Below the pieces are notes generated by a model. It had not been told where the DNA came from. It searched no databases and saw only the letters and a list, made by a program, of their open reading frames with translations. DNA of 64,000 bases from Streptomyces angustmyceticus (GTDB taxonomy: Bacteria > Actinomycetota > Actinomycetes > Streptomycetales > Streptomycetaceae), in the NCBI RefSeq assembly GCF_019933235.1, contig NZ_CP082945.1, forward strand, positions 8,052,383-8,116,382, read 5' to 3'. Shown here in pieces: positions 52,728-62,172 of this stretch. A program made the position numbers and the translations under genes. How positions within the stretch are numbered: position 1 is the stretch's first letter; every line of letters begins with the position of its first letter.

Positions 52728-53048
52728 CTATCCCAGAGACGACAGCACCCATGCAGAGTCGTCCTCGTCCGAACCGAGCCGGATCAGGGCGCCGGACGGC
52801 ATCGCCGCACCGCGCGCGAGCGTGTCGACGAAGTCATCCGCGAGCGCGTTGACCTGCTCGCGCCCAGCACCCTGGTCGTCGTCGTAGACACCGGAGTCGA
52901 GCCACAGGTGGTCGCGGTGTCCCGTGACCTTCAGCATGATCTTGAACGCCTCGTAGCCGTAGGGCGGATCGCTCACGCTGATGCCCACAATGGTGTCGCC
53001 ACGCACCAGGTCCTCCCCGATGCGTACCCACACATCGCGTTTGGCCAC
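52728..53048 (-). CDS. small hypothetical protein
   Basis: 106 residues from a GTG with GGTGGA upstream. It begins AKRDVWVRIGEDLVRGDTIV, is acidic in the middle (DSGVYDDDQGAGREQVNALA) and ends GSDEDDSAWVLSSLG. No known family was recognised. The codon pattern is normal for the replicon, so it is probably a real gene. It lies upstream of the transposition operon on the same strand. Confidence 0.65.
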   Translation of the reverse strand: MAKRDVWVRIGEDLVRGDTIVGISVSDPPYGYEAFKIMLKVTGHRDHLWLDSGVYDDDQGAGREQVNALADDFVDTLARGAAMPSGALIRLGSDEDDSAWVLSSLG

Positions 53049-53199
53049 GATCCACCACTTCCCCGCCCGGTCGCATCAGCAGCCCGAGCGTAGCCGTCCC
53101 GGCCCCCTGCGGCTGAGCCGGAGAACCGCACTGCCGCGGAAGGCTCGGCCTGCGGCATGCTGCCCCTCTACAGCCCGGGGCCTGGTGGCGAGCCGGGGG

Positions 53200-54426
53200 T
53201 CAGGAATGCCGGAAGCCGCGGTCGGGATCGCGGGCCTGGCCGGGACGGAAGGGCACGAACCAGTCCGCGGCGGCGAGGTTGGCAAGTCCGAGGCTCTGGT
53301 TGATCTCGTTGCCGCTGTCCTCGATCCCGTCCAGGGAGGCGTCGAACAGCATCAGCACATCGTGGTCCTCGAACAGCACGGTCGAGCACCAGTCCCAGTC
53401 GAAGTCACGGCGGTCCGCACCCAGACCCTCCACCGTTTCCGCCACCAGGCGCGGCCGGTTCCGCGTCAGCGCCTTGGCCCGGTCGATGCCCAGATGCAGG
53501 GCCATCTCCTCACCAGTGCAGCCCGGGCGGACGGTGCCCGTCTCGGCGAGTTCGGCGGCCAGGTCGTCGAAACAGCGGGCCATCTGCCGCCGCCACTGCT
53601 GATCCTGGTGAAAGGTGATCGGCGGCAACAAGCCCAGGACACGGCCCTCGCCCCGCCCAAGAGGCGCATCACCCACGGCGGCGACGTCCTGCCAGAGGTG
53701 CTCGGACAGCTCCTCGAGCGCCACCCGCAGTACCGCAGCCGTCCGCGCGGTGAGCTCCTCGTCCTCCTCGCCGTCCTCGTCCCAGCCCTCGTCCTCCTCG
53801 TCGTCTTCGTCCCACGCCGCTGGCCCGCCATGGCGGGCGAGGGAATGCAGACGGCTGCGCACGCGCTGCGCGGCTTCTTCGGGAGCGGCCAGGGCGTTGT
53901 CGATGATCTGCAGTTCGTCGGAGAACTCCTGGGCGCTCAGCAGCGTGCCGGCCTCGGCGAGCAGGGCCGAACCCGCATCTGTGCAGGCGTTCTTGGCGGG
54001 CAGGACCACGGCGAAATAGCTGTCCGTCAGCCGGTCGATGACAGCGGCCACCACCCCCGCGACGACCAGCGGGTCGGCGAAGGCTTCCTCCACCTGCAGC
54101 CGGCCGATGACGAGGACACTGGAGGCCGACTCGATGAACTCCTCGAACTCGTAGGTAAACCGGCCGGCCTCGTCCAGAAGCTGGGCGGCCACCAGGGCCG
54201 GGAAGGACTGTTCGTCGACCATCCGCTCGCGCAGATTGTCGGACTTCCAGTACAGGCCGCGTACGGCCGAAAGGCTCCCCACCGGCGTACCGGCCGAGGT
54301 GATGCGCACCTCCCAGTTCTGCACCCCCTGCGCGGCAGGGTCCAGCAACTGGTGGGTGTGGTGGAAGTCGAGCGCCAACTGGGCAAGGTCCGCCCCCGCT
54401 GCCGCCTGACCCGGTCGAGTGCTCAA
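53200..54426 (-). CDS. hypothetical acidic protein
   Basis: About 408 residues from TTG 54426, which has GAGGGAG 5 bases upstream; an ATG at 54456 is also in frame but has a weak site. The start LSTRPGQAAAGADLAQLALD, a helical core (RFTYEFEEFIESASSVLVIG, SDSYFAVVLPAKNA-like strand) and an acidic run of Asp/Glu near residue 230 (WDEDDEEDEGWDEDGEEDEE) are the main traits. The C terminus ends in DWDWCSTVLFEDHDVLMLFD. No family was recognised. It is coded between the two TniQ genes. Confidence 0.72.
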   Translation of the reverse strand: MSTRPGQAAAGADLAQLALDFHHTHQLLDPAAQGVQNWEVRITSAGTPVGSLSAVRGLYWKSDNLRERMVDEQSFPALVAAQLLDEAGRFTYEFEEFIESASSVLVIGRLQVEEAFADPLVVAGVVAAVIDRLTDSYFAVVLPAKNACTDAGSALLAEAGTLLSAQEFSDELQIIDNALAAPEEAAQRVRSRLHSLARHGGPAAWDEDDEEDEGWDEDGEEDEELTARTAAVLRVALEELSEHLWQDVAAVGDAPLGRGEGRVLGLLPPITFHQDQQWRRQMARCFDDLAAELAETGTVRPGCTGEEMALHLGIDRAKALTRNRPRLVAETVEGLGADRRDFDWDWCSTVLFEDHDVLMLFDASLDGIEDSGNEINQSLGLANLAAADWFVPFRPGQARDPDRGFRHS

Positions 54427-54621
54427 CGTGCTCCCTCGGCGCCTGTCCTCGGCCATCGCCTGCGACGGCCCCCGCAACAGCGTAGTGGCCGGACACCGGC
54501 GGTCTTTCCAGAACGTGCACCGCGCATCCGGGCCCGGGATGCGCGAAACCGGCCGGATCCCCCTGGGAGCCAGGCTGCGCCGTGCAGCGGCAGGGGCCCG
54601 GCCCACCGGCCGGCGGGTGCG

Positions 54622-56010
54622 TCAGCCGTCGTCCGGGTCCGCAGCCACGATCTCGGCCAGTTCCTGGGCGGGCAGGCGCGACCACGCGGCGATCTCCTCC
54701 AGCGCCACCCCGGCGGTGACGGCCGCGGCGGCGGTGTGCACGATGGCCTGATCGATCAGGGCGGCACTACGGCTGAGGTGCTCCAGCAGCGTGCGGGCCA
54801 CCTCGGCGGTGGTGCCGCTGTGCACGCCGCGCAACTCCACCAGCTCCTCCCGGGCCTCGTCGACCAACTGCGTGATGTGGCACCGGTGTTCGGCGCTCAC
54901 CGTGGCCCGCCACCGGCTACCAGAGCCGCCCGACTGCTGCTCTGCCGCCAGGATGCGCAGCTGGCCGGCCATCGTTGCGGGCTGCTGTTCCCGCTTCACG
55001 TGCCACGGATCCTCCCGCCACCCCGGCGGCCCGGCCTCGCCGCGGCGAGCGCGCACGACCGCGCCCGTGAAGTCGCTCAGCGGACTGCCGGTATCGGCCG
55101 CGAGCAGCGGCCCCAGCCAGGCGCGGCCCACCCGCTCGCCCAGTCGCCGGCAGAACGCGTCGCCGGTGTCCCGTGCCCTCGGCCGCAGGCCGCCGCTCGC
55201 CCGCCAGGCCAACTCGGCCATCGCCGGCTCCAGCAGCGCCCCCGCCACAGCCACGACTTCCGGGAAGATCGCCGCGTCCCGACCCACGATCCGCCACTTG
55301 GCCAACTCGTCGCCGACGCTGCCGCCCGCCAGCTGGTGCAGACGGTATGGCCAGACCTCCTCCTGCTCCCAGTACAGCGCCTGCTCCCACCAGCGAGCCA
55401 CCACCGCATGCGCCAGCTGGAACGCCTGCTCCGGCTCCACCCCGGCGCGCCCCGCACGCCGCGCCACGCCTGGCCACCGCCGCTGCGCGGCCACCACCTC
55501 GGGCACACTCCCCAGATCGAGGTGTTCCAGCGGCTGGTCCGCATCTGCGCTCAGCAGCCACCGCCCGTGCCGCACGCAGACCCGCTGCCAGCGCGGCACG
55601 TACCGCACCGCCCGCACCGCCGCCCCTGTGCGCCGCGCGGTGCACAACCGGCAGCCGAACGCTGCCGGACCGGCCACCGCGCCCGCCGCTCGCCACCGCG
55701 CCTGCGCCACGGCGGCCTCCCGACCAGTACCGATCTTGGGATCGTCCACGGTGAAGGCGGGCAGAGCGCGCGCCAGCACCGTCGGCTCCACCCCGCACAG
55801 CTCGGCAAGCACAGCCCGCCCGGCCTCGTTGAGGACGACCTCCGCGTCGGCCCGCACGCCGCCGCCGTCGTGCCGGGCGGGGGAGTTGCGACACGTCCAA
55901 AGCCGCAGCACGCCGGCGGCAGGCAGACCGTAGCGGTCCGCGACTCGGTCGATCAGTGACGCGGTCAGCTCCCCGGCCAGCGGCACGGTCCGTAACACCC
56001 CTGCTGTCAC
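54622..56010 (-). CDS. second TniQ family protein, next to tpg
   Basis: 462 residues from a GTG with GGGGAGA upstream. It starts RTVPLAGELTASLIDRVADR as in TniQ and has the zinc finger FGCRLC...RVCVRHGRWLL (about residues 115-150). The C-terminal half is helical and longer than in the small TniQ of the operon. It ends with VALEEIAAWSRLPAQELAEI, which looks like an HTH. It lies 47 bases after tpg, in the same direction, so it may share the tap-tpg transcript. That would link a TniQ target selector to telomere functions. Confidence 0.82.
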   Translation of the reverse strand: MTAGVLRTVPLAGELTASLIDRVADRYGLPAAGVLRLWTCRNSPARHDGGGVRADAEVVLNEAGRAVLAELCGVEPTVLARALPAFTVDDPKIGTGREAAVAQARWRAAGAVAGPAAFGCRLCTARRTGAAVRAVRYVPRWQRVCVRHGRWLLSADADQPLEHLDLGSVPEVVAAQRRWPGVARRAGRAGVEPEQAFQLAHAVVARWWEQALYWEQEEVWPYRLHQLAGGSVGDELAKWRIVGRDAAIFPEVVAVAGALLEPAMAELAWRASGGLRPRARDTGDAFCRRLGERVGRAWLGPLLAADTGSPLSDFTGAVVRARRGEAGPPGWREDPWHVKREQQPATMAGQLRILAAEQQSGGSGSRWRATVSAEHRCHITQLVDEAREELVELRGVHSGTTAEVARTLLEHLSRSAALIDQAIVHTAAAAVTAGVALEEIAAWSRLPAQELAEIVAADPDDG

Positions 56011-56057
56011 AGCTCTCCCCGACGCCCTGTCCTGATCCTCTCCAGCGCCCTGACCCG

Positions 56058-56615
56058 CTACAGCTTGAACTCGAGGTCGACGATGTCCTTGAGTTCCACT
56101 TCAAGGCCGTGGGCGCGGCGGCCGCTGTCGCGGAAGTAGACCTCGCCCAGCGCCTCGGCGGCGAGTTCGCGGAGGTCGTCCTCGTCGACACCGTCGCCCT
56201 GGGCTTCCAGGAGTCGGGCGGCGTGCCGGGGCGGCAGGGCGAGGGTGAGGTGACGCACGCGGGCCTGGTCGGTGCTGCCGGCGGCGGCGGTGTAGCCGAA
56301 CCGGGCCTGGACATCGATCATGATGCCGCTCGTGGTGGCCGCGGCCTGCTTCGCCCGGGCCCTGATCTGCGGCTGCCAGCGTGCGCGGACTTCGCGTTCG
56401 AGGCGGTCGGCGAGCTCCGGCCGGGGCCTTTTGATCTGGTTCCTCACATACCGCTCCACCGTGCGCTGGCTGATGCCGAGCAGCTCAGCCACGCGCCGGG
56501 TACTGCGCTGATGCTGCCGGACCAGGTAGCGCATCTGCGCTCCGGCGGACTTGGGGACAGGTCGCGTGAACGCCCCCTGCACCGCCTTGTCGAGTTCCTC
56601 CCCGACCGTGACCAT
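56058..56615 (-). CDS. tpg: telomere terminal protein Tpg
   Basis: 185 residues, matching the usual 184-185. The N-terminal half has the helix-turn-helix STRRVAELLGISQRTVERYV after the Tpg hallmark AFTRPVPKSAGAQMRYLVRQ; next come KRPRPELADRLEREV and RFGYTAAAGSTDQARVRHLT. The Thr in GSTD (about 115) is at the place reported for the DNA-linked Thr of Streptomyces Tpg. The protein is covalently bound to the 5' ends of linear Streptomyces DNA and primes end patching. ATG 56615 lies 14 bases after the tap stop. Confidence 0.95.
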   Translation of the reverse strand: MVTVGEELDKAVQGAFTRPVPKSAGAQMRYLVRQHQRSTRRVAELLGISQRTVERYVRNQIKRPRPELADRLEREVRARWQPQIRARAKQAAATTSGIMIDVQARFGYTAAAGSTDQARVRHLTLALPPRHAARLLEAQGDGVDEDDLRELAAEALGEVYFRDSGRRAHGLEVELKDIVDLEFKL

Positions 56616-56629
56616 CGCCGCCTGCTCTC

Positions 56630-58873
56630 CTACTCTCCGGTGTCCTTGGAACTGATTTCGCCGGTCTTGATGTAGCGGGCGAGGTTGGCGACACGGTTGT
56701 CGTCGGCGAGTTGCTCGAGCACCTCTGCCCCCCACAGCACGCTCTGGGTGCCCTCGTGCTTGACCATCCCGGGCGACACTCCCAGCCGGAACGAGCCCGG
56801 CACGGTCTTGCCGCCGGCGTCGTAGGGCAGGACGTCCAGCGGGCTGGGGCCGTCGGCGGCGTACACGGCGCAGTCCGACAGGACCGCGACCGGGTAGCGG
56901 CCGGTGGCCGCCGCCAGGCAGAGCATCTTGCGGTGCATGTTGACCCGGGCCCGGGAGATGACGGCCGCGCGGATGTCCGGGCGCCACGTCGGCCGGGCGA
57001 GCGCGGGCCAGGCATTCCCCGGCTTCCAGCCGCCGCCGCGCGCCTTCTCCTGCAGCTTGCCGATCCCGCCCTTCACGGTCATCTTGACTGCGTCCACGAC
57101 GATCCCCAGCTCCGGATCACGGCTCTTGTATCCGTCCATCGCCTCCAGGAACTCGGCCGGGGAGAGCTTCTCCGCGACGCCGAGATCCGCCATGGTGGCG
57201 ACGTAGGCGTCGCGCAGCCGCTTGTACCAGCCGTCCAGGAACCGGCCGCTCTCACGGCGCAGCCATGCCTCCACGGGCGCGACGTCGTAGCCGAGCTCGA
57301 CGGCGTACGCCACGGTGGGCGTGGCGTACCAGGCCGGACCGGTCGGGCGTTCGCCGTTCGGCGTGAACGGGCTGGGCAGCAGCGCGGCATCGAGGTCGCG
57401 CCACTGCTTGGCGACCTTCACCCGGGACAGGTCGACGTGGGAGAGATCAACCAGCCAGGAGCCGGGCACCGCCGCATCGAAGACCGGGCGGGTGACGTGC
57501 ACGGGCGGCGACGCCAGACCGACGACGGCGCCGTTCGCCGCCGCGCCGAAGGCGAGATTGACGTCAATGCCGACCAGGTAGCGCTGCATGCACTCGGCAT
57601 CGGTCAGATCCCGCGCCCAGTCGTATGCCTCCTCCAACAGCTTCTCGTCGGGGCCGCGTACGTGGAAGCGGGGCAGGTCGGCCAGGACGGGGTGGCCGTC
57701 GGTCGCCTCGCACGGCGCGGGGTCGACCGGCTGCGTGCCCAGCGAGCCGGGCCGGTGCTCGGAGTGGCGCCGACTGTCGGCGTCCGGTTGGCTTGCGCGG
57801 GTCGGCGGGTTGAGCGCGGTCATCAGCTGCAGGCCCGTGACGGCCGCAGAGCCGACCGGGGTCATCACCCGCTGCGCGTACACGCCCAGCACCCGGGCCA
57901 GCTCCGCCGGCTCCAGCTGCGCGGCATGACCCCACGCACGGGTGTCCAGGGCGCGCCAGGACGGGATGCACAGCTGCACGCACTGCCGACGGCCCCCCTG
58001 AGCGGGGCGGTAGATCCGCGCCCACGGCCCCAGCCCTCGCTTGGTGAGCTGCCAGTCCGCGCGCTGGAGCTGCTTGATGACCTTGTGTCCCTCCGCCAGC
58101 CGCCCGGCGAGCCGCTCGGCCTCGGACAGTGCGGCGGGCAGGCCGTAGCGCTCGCATGCGGCCTCGGTGAGCACCAGCAGCGGGTCGGCGTCCTTGCCTG
58201 AACCGTGCAGCCTCTCCGCCCCCAGCTGCGCTTCGGCCAGCGTCCACTCCACCAGCGCAGTCAGCGACTTGGCGGGCACGTCCAGGATCAGGCCGCCGAT
58301 GCCGTACCCGGTCACATTCCGCTGCGCGTCGGCGTCGAGGACGAGCAGCGGACCATGCGCGTACGCACCCCCGGGCGCGGGTGTGCGGGCCGGGGCGGCC
58401 TTCGGCGCGCCCGGGCGGCGCGAGGTCTGCGACGGCCGGGCGGCGCGTGCCGGACGCGGCGCGGCGGCCTGTGCGCCCACCGTGGCGGAGGAAGCAGACG
58501 AGGACGCCTCGGGTGTGGCCCTGGCCGCAGCCTTGGGTACCCCGCCTTTGGGCTCAGTCTGCGCCGTGGGCGCCGGGCCGCTGAACGTCTTTGCTGCCGG
58601 GGCGTCCTCCTGCGGTGCGCCGGTGCCCTCAGGGGCGGGGTAGAGCTGCGCGAGCTGCCCCAGCAGGCGCGCGTACGCCTCCCGCTCCGGCGGCCGCGGC
58701 TCGCTCTTGCCCGACTCCCAGCCGCTGACGGTCGCCCGCCGCACGTCCAGGGCCGCGGCCACTTCGTCCAGGGTGAGCGCGTGGGCCTGGCGCAGGCGCT
58801 TGCGCTCCGCCGGCGGCGGCAGCGGGGAGCGGGACGCGACCAGCGCGTCGACCGCATCGAACAACTCGGACAT
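56630..58873 (-). CDS. tap: telomere-associated protein Tap
   Basis: 747 residues. It opens with an XRE-type helix-turn-helix (RLRQAHALTLDEVAAALDVR, RATVSGWESGKSEP), then a long Ala/Pro-rich linker to about residue 165, then the Tap core (GIGGLILDVPAKSLTALVEW, RYLVGIDVNLAFGAAANGAV, GRYPVAVLSDCAVYAADGPS). Tap binds the 3' overhang of Streptomyces telomeres and recruits Tpg. The tap-tpg order with 14 bases between is the classic operon. This pair is the best evidence for a linear replicon. Confidence 0.94.
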   Translation of the reverse strand: MSELFDAVDALVASRSPLPPPAERKRLRQAHALTLDEVAAALDVRRATVSGWESGKSEPRPPEREAYARLLGQLAQLYPAPEGTGAPQEDAPAAKTFSGPAPTAQTEPKGGVPKAAARATPEASSSASSATVGAQAAAPRPARAARPSQTSRRPGAPKAAPARTPAPGGAYAHGPLLVLDADAQRNVTGYGIGGLILDVPAKSLTALVEWTLAEAQLGAERLHGSGKDADPLLVLTEAACERYGLPAALSEAERLAGRLAEGHKVIKQLQRADWQLTKRGLGPWARIYRPAQGGRRQCVQLCIPSWRALDTRAWGHAAQLEPAELARVLGVYAQRVMTPVGSAAVTGLQLMTALNPPTRASQPDADSRRHSEHRPGSLGTQPVDPAPCEATDGHPVLADLPRFHVRGPDEKLLEEAYDWARDLTDAECMQRYLVGIDVNLAFGAAANGAVVGLASPPVHVTRPVFDAAVPGSWLVDLSHVDLSRVKVAKQWRDLDAALLPSPFTPNGERPTGPAWYATPTVAYAVELGYDVAPVEAWLRRESGRFLDGWYKRLRDAYVATMADLGVAEKLSPAEFLEAMDGYKSRDPELGIVVDAVKMTVKGGIGKLQEKARGGGWKPGNAWPALARPTWRPDIRAAVISRARVNMHRKMLCLAAATGRYPVAVLSDCAVYAADGPSPLDVLPYDAGGKTVPGSFRLGVSPGMVKHEGTQSVLWGAEVLEQLADDNRVANLARYIKTGEISSKDTGE

Positions 58874-58915
58874 GGGGCACCTCCACCACCCACCCTACCC
58901 CATGAACCGTACTTA

Positions 58916-58945
58916 TCGCGTACGAATAGCAAACATTTCGCGTAC
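58916..58945. promoter_or_regulatory. divergent tap/helicase promoter region with TCGCGTAC repeats
   Basis: TCGCGTAC occurs twice (58916-58923 and 58938-58945), 22 bases apart, in an AT-richer stretch between tap and the helicase. A distance of two helix turns suits tandem binding of one regulator, for example the XRE-like N terminus of Tap itself. Confidence 0.5.
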
Positions 58946-59055
58946 ACATGGCGTTCGTGGGTGGTAGGGTGCTCGATCGGAGGGGGTGTCTTGGAGGTGG
59001 CTTCGCCGCCCCTCCGGCCCGTCCTGCCGCCCGTTTCGGATTGAGGAAGAGCTGT

Positions 59056-61494
59056 ATGACTGTGGTCGAACTGCCGCGGCCCGGCCGTCCTGAACGGGCG
59101 CGGCTCTTTCCCGACCAGGCCGAGGCCGTCGAGCGGCTGGCACGGCACCTGCGACGCCCTGGGACGCGGGGGCTGTTCGTGGCGGCGACGGGCACCGGCA
59201 AGACGCTGGTGTCGATCCGGGTGGCGGACGCACTCGGCGCGCGGCTGGTGCTGTTCGTGGTGCCCACCTTGGACCTGGCGGCCCAGACGGCGCTGGCCTG
59301 GCGCCGCGACGGCCACCTGGAACACATGGTGATCGTCTCCTCCCTGGACGCCGCCGGCCGCGACGACCTAGTGGCCGCCCGCGTCATGTCGACCAGCGCC
59401 CCCCACGCGCTGGGCGGCCTGATGTCGGTGGTGGGGGAGGGGGAGGATCAGATCCCCGCGTTGACGGTGATCTGCACCTACGACTCCCTGAACAAGATCG
59501 AGGAAACCCAGAAGACGGGGTACGCAGTCCCGCCGTTCGACCTGGCCGTCATGGACGAAGCGCACCGGATCGCCGGCCGGGCCGACAAGAAGTGGGCGAT
59601 CGTCAACGACCCCCAGCGCATCCACGCGGACCGCCGCCTCTACATGACCGCCACCCCCCGCATCTTCGCCGCCCCCGAGCTGGCCGAGTCCGCCGACACC
59701 ACCCGCCCCCGTCTCCGCCCCCGCCCGGCCGGCCCGGACCTGGACGCGTTCGCCAACTCCATGGACAACGAGGCCGTTTACGGCAAGAAGATCTTCGAAT
59801 ACCCCCTCGCCCAAGCAGTGGCCGACGGTCGCGCAGCGGACTACCGCATCGTCGTGCCCACGCTCGCCGACGCCGACCTGCGCCGCCGCCTGAACTTTCC
59901 CGCCCCCGCCACCACCCCTCCCGGCGACAGTGAGGGCGAAGGGCCGGACAGCGCGCTGCGCACCACCGCCCTGCACCTGTCCGTCCTGCGCGCCATGACC
60001 GAACACGGTCTGAAGAAGGTGCTGGTCTACTTCAACCTCGTCTCCGACGCCCGCCGCTTCGCCCGCGAACTGCCCCACACCCTGCGTCTGCTGGCCAGGA
60101 CCGACCCCAGCCTGTGCCCGGACATCACCCCCCAGCTTTTCTTCGCCCATGGCGAGCACACCCCCGCCCAGCGCGCCGACACTTTCGCGGCCTTCGCCGC
60201 CGCCGACTGCGCGATCCTGGCCAACTCCCGCCTGATCGCCGAGGGCGTCGACATCCCCAGCGTGGATGCCATCGTCTTCGCCGACCCCACCCGCAGCGTG
60301 ATTCGCTGCGTCCAGGCCCTTGGCCGCGCCCTGCGCCTGGACGTCTCCGGCAAGACCGCCAGCCTCATCGTCCCCGTCTACGTCCCGCCCGGCGCCGACA
60401 GCGAGAACATCCTCGGCACCGCGTATGAGCCGGTGTGGGCGATCGCCTGTGCGCTGGCCAGCCACGACCACCGCATCCTCGAGCGCCTGCCCGACAAGGC
60501 CAACCGCCTACCCAGGGAGACCAGCGACGTCATCGAACGCCGCTGGCACTTCGACTTCACCGTCCACCCCGAACGCATCGCCCAAGCGATGGACCTGGCC
60601 TCCTTCGACCCCCGCGACCCGGCCGTCTCCCGCTCCCGCCGCCTCGGGCTCGCCGCCGCCCAGTCCTACCGCGACCAGTACGGCCATCTCGATGTCCCCG
60701 CCGACTACACCGACCCCACCGGCTATCGTCTGGGCACCTTCATCACCACCATGCGCGACGCCCACTCCGCCGGCCGTCTCGAACCGGACTGGACTGCCGA
60801 ACTCGACGCACTCGGCATGATCTGGGACAAGCACGACGCCGCCTGGCGCGCCCGCCTGGCTGCCGCCGTCGACTACCTGCGCACCCACGGCCACCTCGCC
60901 GCACCCGCCACGACCGCCGTCGGCTCCTGGCTCGCCGAACAACGCCACCTCGCGGCCAAGAACACGCTCGATCAGGCCCGCGCTGATGCCCTGACCGCAC
61001 TGGCTGCCGACTGGCGCCTGCCCCACGGCGCGGACTGGCACCGCAAATACCACCTGCTGCGCGCCCACCTCGCCGACGGCGCCGACTCGGCCGCGCTCAC
61101 CCGCGACACCCTCCTGGCCGGTGTGAAGATCGGCTCCTGGCTGCACCGCCAGCTCACCACCTGGCACACCCTGCACCCCGGCCAGCAGCAGCTGATGACC
61201 TCCCTCGGCCTGACCCCCGAGACGAACCCGCTCGCCCCCGCCCGCCGCACCCGCCGCACCTTCGAGCAGACCGTGCAGCTCCTGGAGCTCTTCCTCCACC
61301 GCGAAGGCCGCATTCCCGCGGCCCGCGAGGCGATCCGCGTCGACGGCGACACCGTCAAGATCGGCGCCTGGCTCGCCAAGGCCCGCACCAAGCACCGCTC
61401 GGGCCAGCTCCCCGACAACCACGTACGTCTCGTCGCCGCCCTGTTCGAGGGGGATTGGACGGCCGAAGACGCCGTTCCGGCCGTCCTTGTGTAG
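59056..61494 (+). CDS. DEAD/DEAH-box helicase with C-terminal helicase-associated (HA) repeats
   Basis: 812 residues from ATG 59056 with GAGGAAGAG upstream. Helicase superfamily 2 motifs: FVAATGTGKTLVS, DLAVMDEAHRIAGR, RRLYMTATPR, and QALGRALRLD near residue 450. The C-terminal third has several HA repeats (AAAQSYRDQYGHLDVPADYT; HGHLAAPATTAVGSWLAEQR). Such helicases are common at the ends of linear Streptomyces replicons. It is divergent from tap. Whether it is a functional match of the telomere-linked TtrA helicase cannot be said. Confidence 0.9.
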   Translation: MTVVELPRPGRPERARLFPDQAEAVERLARHLRRPGTRGLFVAATGTGKTLVSIRVADALGARLVLFVVPTLDLAAQTALAWRRDGHLEHMVIVSSLDAAGRDDLVAARVMSTSAPHALGGLMSVVGEGEDQIPALTVICTYDSLNKIEETQKTGYAVPPFDLAVMDEAHRIAGRADKKWAIVNDPQRIHADRRLYMTATPRIFAAPELAESADTTRPRLRPRPAGPDLDAFANSMDNEAVYGKKIFEYPLAQAVADGRAADYRIVVPTLADADLRRRLNFPAPATTPPGDSEGEGPDSALRTTALHLSVLRAMTEHGLKKVLVYFNLVSDARRFARELPHTLRLLARTDPSLCPDITPQLFFAHGEHTPAQRADTFAAFAAADCAILANSRLIAEGVDIPSVDAIVFADPTRSVIRCVQALGRALRLDVSGKTASLIVPVYVPPGADSENILGTAYEPVWAIACALASHDHRILERLPDKANRLPRETSDVIERRWHFDFTVHPERIAQAMDLASFDPRDPAVSRSRRLGLAAAQSYRDQYGHLDVPADYTDPTGYRLGTFITTMRDAHSAGRLEPDWTAELDALGMIWDKHDAAWRARLAAAVDYLRTHGHLAAPATTAVGSWLAEQRHLAAKNTLDQARADALTALAADWRLPHGADWHRKYHLLRAHLADGADSAALTRDTLLAGVKIGSWLHRQLTTWHTLHPGQQQLMTSLGLTPETNPLAPARRTRRTFEQTVQLLELFLHREGRIPAAREAIRVDGDTVKIGAWLAKARTKHRSGQLPDNHVRLVAALFEGDWTAEDAVPAVLV

Positions 61495-61620
61495 CCCTTG
61501 AAAGGCTGCGCAGTGGTCCGTCCCCGAGCCGTGCGCGCTTGCTGGATGAGCCTTCCCGTCCCGCCGGTCCAAGAGGCCCTGCACCGGCGAGGAAGGCATG
61601 CCAGGCCGCGTTGCCGGGGA

Positions 61621-62172
61621 CTACCAGGGTGCGTGGTGACCGTGGCCGCCGCGCGCCAATTGCTGAGGCAACGTCAGCCGCCCTTCCTTCTCGAGCCGAC
61701 GCAGGGTGCGCCGGACCTTGCCGACACCGGGGAGTGGGCTTTGCCGGTACAGGCTCTGCTCCATGAGGTCTCGCAGCCACCACGTCCGGTCGGCGTCGCG
61801 GAAGATGACCGCCGCCGGCCGGGACCACTCTGGGGGAGGGGCGGGGAGGTGGATGTGGTCGGCGACGCCGGGGGGCAGCACGTTCGCGAGCAGGTGGCTT
61901 ACCCCCATGGTGTCGGTCGCTGAGTCGTAGGTGATCAGGAAGACGTGGTGTACGGGGCGCTCACTGCCGTTGGCCGCACTGGCGATCCAGTGAGCCGCGG
62001 CGAGGTCGTACCCGCAGCAGTCGCCGCGTTCGTCACGGCAGACCACTGCGTCGGCTTCTGAGCGGCTCTCCTTGTCCTGCGCGCGCCGCAGGGTGACAGC
62101 GCCGACCCACAGCGCGCCGGTGCTGCCGAGTCCGCTGACCCAGGCAGGGATCGTTCCCCAGTCGATGTCCAT
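61621..62172 (-). CDS. hypothetical protein with N-terminal membrane segment
   Basis: 183 residues from ATG 62172. It begins WGTIPAWVSGLGSTGALWVG, a likely membrane segment, then a soluble part with CRDERGDCCGYD and RPVHHVFLITYDSATDTMGV. The C terminus PGVGKVRRTLRRLEKEGRL is basic and helical. It resembles short membrane proteins of unknown role that are frequent in Streptomyces. It converges with the helicase gene. Confidence 0.75.
   Translation of the reverse strand: MDIDWGTIPAWVSGLGSTGALWVGAVTLRRAQDKESRSEADAVVCRDERGDCCGYDLAAAHWIASAANGSERPVHHVFLITYDSATDTMGVSHLLANVLPPGVADHIHLPAPPPEWSRPAAVIFRDADRTWWLRDLMEQSLYRQSPLPGVGKVRRTLRRLEKEGRLTLPQQLARGGHGHHAPW

Noticed and set aside
59056..61494. Type I or III restriction helicase
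   Set aside because: HA repeats at the C terminus and no methylase or specificity gene nearby; telomere-type helicase fits better.
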